Positions 58,379 through 64,000 of a stretch of DNA of 64,000 bases are shown here, one piece after another. Made by a program: the position numbers and the translations under genes. The notes below the pieces were generated by a model, which saw nothing but the letters and a program-made list of their open reading frames with translations, did not search any database and was not told where the DNA came from. This DNA comes from Antilocapra americana (taxonomy: Eukaryota > Chordata > Mammalia > Artiodactyla > Antilocapridae). The DNA is taken from assembly GCA_007570785.1 (NCBI GenBank), contig ML664161.1, positions 3,294,868 through 3,358,867 of the forward strand, written 5' to 3'. Numbering within the stretch: position 1 is the first letter of the stretch; every line of letters starts with the position of its first letter.

Positions 58379-59736
58379 CATGAATTCTAGAAACTTATTA
58401 AATCGGTGCTGATCCTTCATAAATCCCTGAAAGCCTATTTATATTTTCTTACCTCCAGTATCAACATGAATAAATTTTACTATTTCTTTTAATAGAAGTC
58501 TGGTCTATTCTATTTTGAGAAAATGAGAAGGCCTGAGCCTGGCAATAAGGGCAAAAAGTAACTATAGAAACAGTAAAAGCTCAATCAGGAAGTATATTTA
58601 TTATTTGAAATAGTATTTGAATCAGCTGAGACTGTTGTTTGCAGGTAGCCAGAGAACTTACTTCTTTCTGACTATTGAAAAAAATGGCATTTATTTTCTA
58701 GGTTACATACTTTCACATATTTCATATTCCACACTGGTTCCTTACTGTCTGCTTCCATTCCTCCCCCTTTATTTCCACTTTGAGATGCAGCTCATTCTTC
58801 AAATATCCACTTGACAGCAGCTGTCACTCTGTCTACACCTTTTAACATAACTCACTCATGTGAACAAGGTGAAAATCAGCAGTTAGGCCTACATTTACCT
58901 GATCCAATAAAAAGAAGAGAGGTTTTGTTTTGTTTTGTATCTTCTGACAAACTTTTACACATGTCCGGGATTGATCCTGATTGGAATATCTTAATGGGTA
59001 TATTTCAACTGATATGGATCAGAGTGGCTAGAGTGATCAAACTGCATTGTTTGGCCAATGATGTGTCACACTTCCTAGCATAAATATCTGTGCTCTTTGA
59101 CCCTGGGCAGGATCACATGAAACAAACTTGGAGATACATGACTCCCAAATGGGCAAGATGTGGTTCAAAAAGACATTTCAGGCACTCTTACCAGTAGAAA
59201 ATAGAATGGTGGTTGAATAAAGCAAATCAGCCCATCTTCACCTTAGCAAGGCATTAAGGTAATTGACCAGAAAATAAACTTCACAATTTCTTACACACAG
59301 TTAGAAAAAGAAAAGGATGTGCATGATATATATTAATTGAATTAAAAATTACCTAAATATGAAGTTAATATATTTATCAATGTTAAATACATGCTTGTCA
59401 TAGCTTTCATTAATATTTGATAAATATTTATTTTTTCTTCTTGTTGTACTCCTTCTGAAGTAGGGTTATATATAATTTTTGGCCTGGAAATTTCAGGATT
59501 GACTTGGCTTAGATGATGCAGTGTAAGTAGAAATGCCATATATGACAATTAACAGAAGCTTTATAAAGTCATCGTGTAATTTTCCCTGTCTTTTTATTTC
59601 TCTCAGTCAAAATTACTTTGAATGCACCTGAGGAGAAGCTGGGAAGTGGAGTAAGGATGAAATGCAGCAACATGAGGCTGATATGATTAGACATGTAGTT
59701 TGAATAAAAAATAAACACTTGATATAAGTCACTGGA
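58379..59736. other. unassigned, with a possible ancient repeat
   Basis: 58570-59080 reads like an old mammalian repeat with 'gattgatcctgattggaata' and 'gtttggccaatgatgtgtca', but I cannot name it. The 90-codon frame at 58811-59083 inside it is not convincing as a gene. Confidence 0.35.
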
Positions 59737-62098
59737 ATTATAGGCAAATTTGGCCGTGGAGTACAGAATGAAGTAAGGCAAAGGCTAATAGAGTTCTGCC
59801 AAGAGAATGCACTGGTCATAGCAAACACTCACCTCCAACAACACAAGAGAAGACTACACATGGACATCACCAGATTGTCAAATCAGACTGATTATATTCT
59901 TTGCAGCCAAATATGGAGAAGCTCTACACAGTCACCAAAAACAAGACTGGGAGCTGACTGTGGCTCAGATCATGAACTCCTTATTGCCAAATTTAGACTG
60001 AAATTGGAGAAAGTGGGGAAAACCACTAGACCATTTAGGTATGACCTAAATCAAATCCCTTATGACTATACAGTGGAAGTGAGAAATAGATTTAAGATCT
60101 GATAGACAGAGTGCCTGATGGTCTATGGACAGAGGTTGATGACACTGTACAGGAGACAGGAATCAAGACCATCCCCAAGAAAAAGATATGCAAAAAACCA
60201 AAATGGCTGTCTGAGGAAGCGTTACAAATAGCTTTGAAAAGAAAAGAAGCTAAAAGCAAAGGAGAAAAGGAAAGATATACCTATTTGAATGCAGAGTTCC
60301 AAAGAATAGAAAGGAGAGATAAGAAAACCTTCCTCAGCAATCAATGCAAAGAAATAGGGAAAAACAATAGAATAGGAGAGACTAGAGATCTCTTCAAGAA
60401 AATCAGAGATAGCAAGGGAATATTTCACACAAAGATGGGTTCAATAAAGGACAGAAATGGTAGGGACCAAACAGAAGCAGAAGATATTAAGAAGAGGTGG
60501 CAAGAATACACAGAAGAACAGTACAAAAAAGATCGTCATGATGCAGATAATCATGATGGTGTGATCACTCATCTAGAGCCAGAAATCCTGGAATGTGAAG
60601 TCAAGTGGGCCTTAGAAAGCATCACTACAAACAAAGCTAGTGGAGGTGATGGAATTCGAGTTGAGCTATTTCAAATCCTAAAAGATGATGCTGTGAAAGT
60701 GCTGCACTCAATATGCCAGCAAATTTGGAAAACTCAGCAATGGCCACAGGACTGGAAAAGGTCAGTTTACATCCCTATACCAAAGAAAGGCAATGTCAAA
60801 GAATGCTCGAACTACTGCACAATTACACTCATCTCACGCACTAGTAAAGTAATGCTCAAAATTCTCCAAGTCAGTTCAGCAGTACATGAAACATGAACTT
60901 CCAGATCTTTAAGCTGATTTTAGAAAAGGCAGAGGAACCAGAGATCAAATTGCCAACAACTGCTGGATCATCGAAAAAGCAAGAGAGTTCCAGAAAAACA
61001 TCTATTTCTGCCTTACTGACTATGCCAAAGCCTTTGACTTTGTGGATAACAGTAAACTGTGGAAAATTCTGGAAGAGGTGGGAATATCAGATCATCTAAC
61101 CTGGCTTTTGAGAAACCTGTATGCAGGTCAGGAAGCAACAGTTAGAACTGGACATGGAACAACAGACTGGTTCCAAATAGGAAATGGAGTACATCAAGGT
61201 TGTATATTGTTACCCTGCTTATTTAATTTATATGCAGAGTACATCATGAGAAACGCTGGGCTGGAGGAAGCAAAAGCTGGAATCAAAATTGCCAGGAAAA
61301 ATATCAATAACCTCAGATATGCAGATGCCACCACCCTTACGGCAGAAAGTGAACAAGAACTAAAGAACCTCTTGATGAAAGTGAAAGAGGAGAGTGAAAA
61401 GTTGGCTTAAAGCTCAACATTCAGAAAACTAAGATCATAGGATCTAGTCCCATTACTTCATGGCAAATAGATTGGGAAACAGTGGAAACAGTGGTTGACT
61501 TTATTTTGGGGGGCCCCAAAATCACTGCAGATGGTGATTGCAGCCATGAAATTAAAAGATGCTTACTTCTTGGAAGGAAAGTTTTGACTAACCTAGACAG
61601 CAATTTAAAAAGTAGAGACATTACTTTTGTCACCACACTCTGTCTAGTCAAGGCTATGGTTTTCCCAGTGGTCATGCATGGATGTGAGTGTTGGAATATA
61701 AAGAAAGATGAGTGCCAAAGAATTGATGCTTTTGAACTGTGGTGTTGTAGAAGACTCTTGAGAGTCCCTTGGACTGCAAAGAGATCCAACCAATCCATCC
61801 TAAGGAGATCATTCCTGGGTGTTCATTGGAAGGACTGATGTTGAAGCTGCAGTTCCAATCCTTTGGTCGCCTGATGTGAAGAGCTGACTAATTTGAAAAG
61901 ACCCTGATGCTGGGAAAGATTGAGCAGGAGGAAAAGGAATGAGAGAGGATGGGATGTTTGGATGGCATCATCAACTCAATGGACATGGGTTTGGGTGGAC
62001 TCCAGGTGTTGGTGATGGACAGGGAGGCCTTGTGTGCTGTGATTCATGGGGTTGCAAAGAGTCGGACACGACTGAGTGACTGAAAAGAACTGAACTGG
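59737..62098 (+). mobile_element. BovB LINE, 2.36 kb, 5'-truncated
   Basis: Longest stretch of BovB reverse transcriptase here. It starts late in the endonuclease (DYILCSQIWRSSTQS), then has a 261-codon frame at 60111-60896 with the linker and early RT blocks (AEDIKKRWQEYTEE, TTNKASGGDGI, WPQDWKRSVYIPIPKKG). Frameshifts follow, then the YAKAFD block (~61021) and the core at 61042-61410. The catalytic YADD reads YADA (LRYADATTLTAE, ~61315-61330), so the copy cannot reverse transcribe. The C-terminal domain is open at 61482-61838. Ends in the BovB terminus. Flanks TAAGTCACTGGA (59725-59736) and TAAGTCATTGAA (62099-62110) match at 10 of 12 positions. Confidence 0.94.
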
Positions 62099-62110
62099 TA
62101 AGTCATTGAA

Positions 62111-62743
62111 AGTTTGAGGTTATTTGTTTCTGTAGTATATTAGTACAAATCCTAACTAATTTTTTTTCTTATCTTTTATCAAGAACTGCATAGTCAAAGT
62201 AAAATAGAAGGTGAAGTTATTACAGTCATCCATTTCTTAGGGTGCTCTTCCATCAATTCTGGAGGATGGAGAATTAACACAATTTAATTATAGATTAAAG
62301 AGTCAGACACAACTGAGCAACTATGCACACTGGCACAATTATAGATCATTTGAAACCAAAGAGAAAGAAATAAAGATAGAAGAAATTAAACATCACCTGT
62401 GTCCCTCAGGATTGAATTAACTGAAAATAGTGTTTTGGAGAATATCCTTTAAAGACACATTTTATTATCATAAAACCAAAAGACAATATTATATTTTTTT
62501 TCTTCAGATACACTCATTTATATCATGCAAGCCTCCACCCTTCTTGACTACAGATTATTTTATGCCATTAAGCTTGACAAACCTTAAGGAATGCTTATGC
62601 ATAGATATTCCACAGATGAGTCTTATCTACTCTTTCACTCCTTAAATTGTTGATCTAGCCCACTCAGAGAACTACTACCACCCTGTGATTTTTATATCAA
62701 GCACAAATAAAAGCCCACCAGCTCATGTTCTAATAGCTAAGTG
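62111..62743. other. unassigned AT-rich sequence
   Basis: Holds only the 40-base SINE remnant listed at 62295. The 71-codon frame at 62430 has no motif. Confidence 0.4.
62295..62334 (+). mobile_element. 40-bp Bov-tA tail with TSD
   Basis: The last bases of Bov-tA only (aaagagtcagacacaactga, gcaacta), flanked by AATTATAGAT on both sides (62285-62294 and about 62337-62346). An extreme 5' truncation. Confidence 0.8.
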
Positions 62744-62930
62744 AAGGTCACTTGGTCGTGTCCGACTCTTTGTGACCCCATGGACTACAAAGTGCATGGA
62801 ATTCTCCAAGCCAGAATACTAGATTGGGTAGCCTTTCCCTTCTCCAGGGGATAGTCCCAAACCTGGGATCAAACCCAGGTCTACTGCATGGCACCCGGAT
62901 TCTTTACCAGCTGAGCCACAAGGGAATCAG
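62744..62930 (-). mobile_element. Bov-tA SINE
   Basis: Antisense: 'ggtcgtgtccgactctttgt', 'gggatcaaacccaggtctac', 'taccagctgagccacaaggg'. The 'caggctcctctgtcc' part is missing from the middle. Confidence 0.9.
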
Positions 62931-63873
62931 GCAAGTCTATTTCACCTGAACAAAAACAAGGTCTCTAAAGGATTAGGGGATTAGAAAAAAAGGGAGCTTT
63001 AAACAAAGACAGCTAAAAAACATTCCATTTGATATGATTATTAACAAAGAATTTTAACTACAGTTTCTCTCCATTCAAGATTGGCTTTCATTTTATGTAA
63101 CTTAATACCCCCAAACTACAAAAAGTTTGCTATGTGCTAGATTCCAAAAGGTTATTTTCCAAAGAATCAATAAAAACAAAAATACATTTCTAAGATTAAT
63201 ACATCTTTTTTCCTATTTCTATATAACATGATTTTTTTACAGTGTGTATAAGTACTTAGCCTATTCAGAATAATTTTGTCAAAAAACTCAGTCATGAAAC
63301 ATAGGTAAACATTGTCTATATATCCTGTTCTGTGTTTTCAACAATCATGTCCCCGTGACAGAAGAATATACGAATGAGTCAGTTCTACAGAAACTTGATC
63401 AGTTTAGTATTTTCCTTATTATTTCATGTTTAATGTAATTCAATCCCAAATTTCCATGTACCGTTTCATCTTCCTAACAGCATAGCATATAGGTTAGAGC
63501 TATGTGAATCCCATATAACAATGGGGAAGGAGTGTCTGACCTAGAGCCATTCCTAGTCATTGATCCATGAGTTTTTCCTTCTAGTTATCTTATTAGATTT
63601 GTTGATACTCTTCTTGTCATTTCTGGAAATGTTTACATGCTCTCATACTTTTCTTTGTAAAGAGGAGACTCAGCTGATCATCTTGATACAACCAACTTAC
63701 TTGAGATGTTTGTAGTTTCCCCAAGCTTCAGTAGAAACAAAGCAAAGTGGTCTGCTTGACCTCAAATCCTTTTATATACCTGGGGTTTCTATCTGTGTTT
63801 CTCATCCACTAGGACTTCATAGGCAAAAGTCACAATGTTTAAAAAAAAAAAGGTCAAAAAGTAATAGAGTAGG
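62931..63873. other. unassigned AT-rich sequence
   Basis: No recognised element. Ends in an A11 run at 63841-63851 shortly before the L1 start. Confidence 0.4.
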
Positions 63874-64000
63874 GAGGGGAACTAAGATGGCGGAGGAATA
63901 GGATGGGGAGAACACTCTCTCCCCAATAAATATACCAAAAGAACTTTTAAAGGCCGAGCAAACTCCAAAAAACAGGAACTGAATGCTGGCAGAGGACATC
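63874..64000 (+). mobile_element. start of an L1 5' UTR (runs off the window)
   Basis: 'ggggaactaagatggcggag' and 'aggatggggagaacactctc' match the first bases of ruminant L1 as I know it, and the stretch reaches the window edge at 'gctggcagaggacatc'. The AAGATGGCGG core is the YY1-type site that L1 promoters carry near +10. ORF1 and ORF2 would lie beyond 64000. Confidence 0.75.
63882..63891 (+). promoter_or_regulatory. YY1-like site in L1 5' UTR
   Basis: AAGATGGCGG a few bases from the inferred start of the L1. In human L1, YY1 binding at this place sets the transcription start; function in this copy is inferred. Confidence 0.6.

Noticed and set aside
58811..59083. 90-codon frame as a gene
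   Set aside because: Lies in what looks like an ancient repeat. No motif, no upstream features, no recognisable homologue.
1..64000. CRISPR arrays, operons, bacterial promoters or phage genes
   Set aside because: No regularly spaced repeats with unique spacers and no prokaryotic coding pattern. All recurring sequences are mammalian transposons.

Overview
The window looks like ruminant nuclear DNA, most likely cattle or a close bovid. Three repeat families limited or nearly limited to ruminants recur along it: BovB (an RTE-type LINE), its SINE partners Bov-tA and Bov-A2, and L1 copies with ruminant-type 3' tails. The background is AT-rich. I found no intact protein-coding host gene, no exon I can name and no RNA gene. 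It reads as intergenic or deep intronic sequence. Calls rest on recognising family consensus sequences by eye, so element ends are usually good to 5-20 bases, and to the base only where a target-site duplication (TSD) is given.

Layout. 1-5.4 kb: SINEs and an antisense BovB, ending in a SINE split by a solo retroviral LTR with a 6-bp TSD. 5.8-6.45 kb: antisense processed pseudogene that I assign to MCUR1/CCDC90. 6.5-14.4 kb: AT-rich sequence with scattered Bov-tA copies and L1 tails. 14.5-17.8 kb: antisense L1 tail, then a BovB with its own 5' UTR but most of its reverse transcriptase missing. 18.1-18.84 kb: GA-rich tract and a (TG)n repeat that contains a 10-N gap. 18.9-21.0 kb: DNA-transposon fossils (MER2-like, MER20). 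21.6-30.8 kb: many nested L1, BovB and SINE insertions, including a probable L1 3' transduction at 26.8-27.5 kb. 31-46.8 kb: more BovB, SINE and older L1, L2 and MaLR remnants. 47-51.7 kb: the largest element, an antisense L1 with an in-frame internal deletion. 52-54 kb: old L1 with a 5' inversion. 54-59.7 kb: mostly unassigned AT-rich DNA with SINEs. 59.7-62.1 kb: 2.36 kb sense BovB with a mutated catalytic motif. 63.87 kb to the end: first bases of an L1 5' UTR that runs out of the window.

The parts do not form an operon or pathway. They relate as layers in time: mammalian-wide fossils (MER20, MER2, L2, L1M, MaLR) are cut by BovB and Bov-tA, and these in turn by the LTR or Bov-A2. I see no convincing undescribed molecular system. 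The points most worth checking are the L1 3' transduction, the LTR nested in a SINE, the pseudogene, the 310-bp insert that splits a BovB, and the L1 promoter at the right edge.
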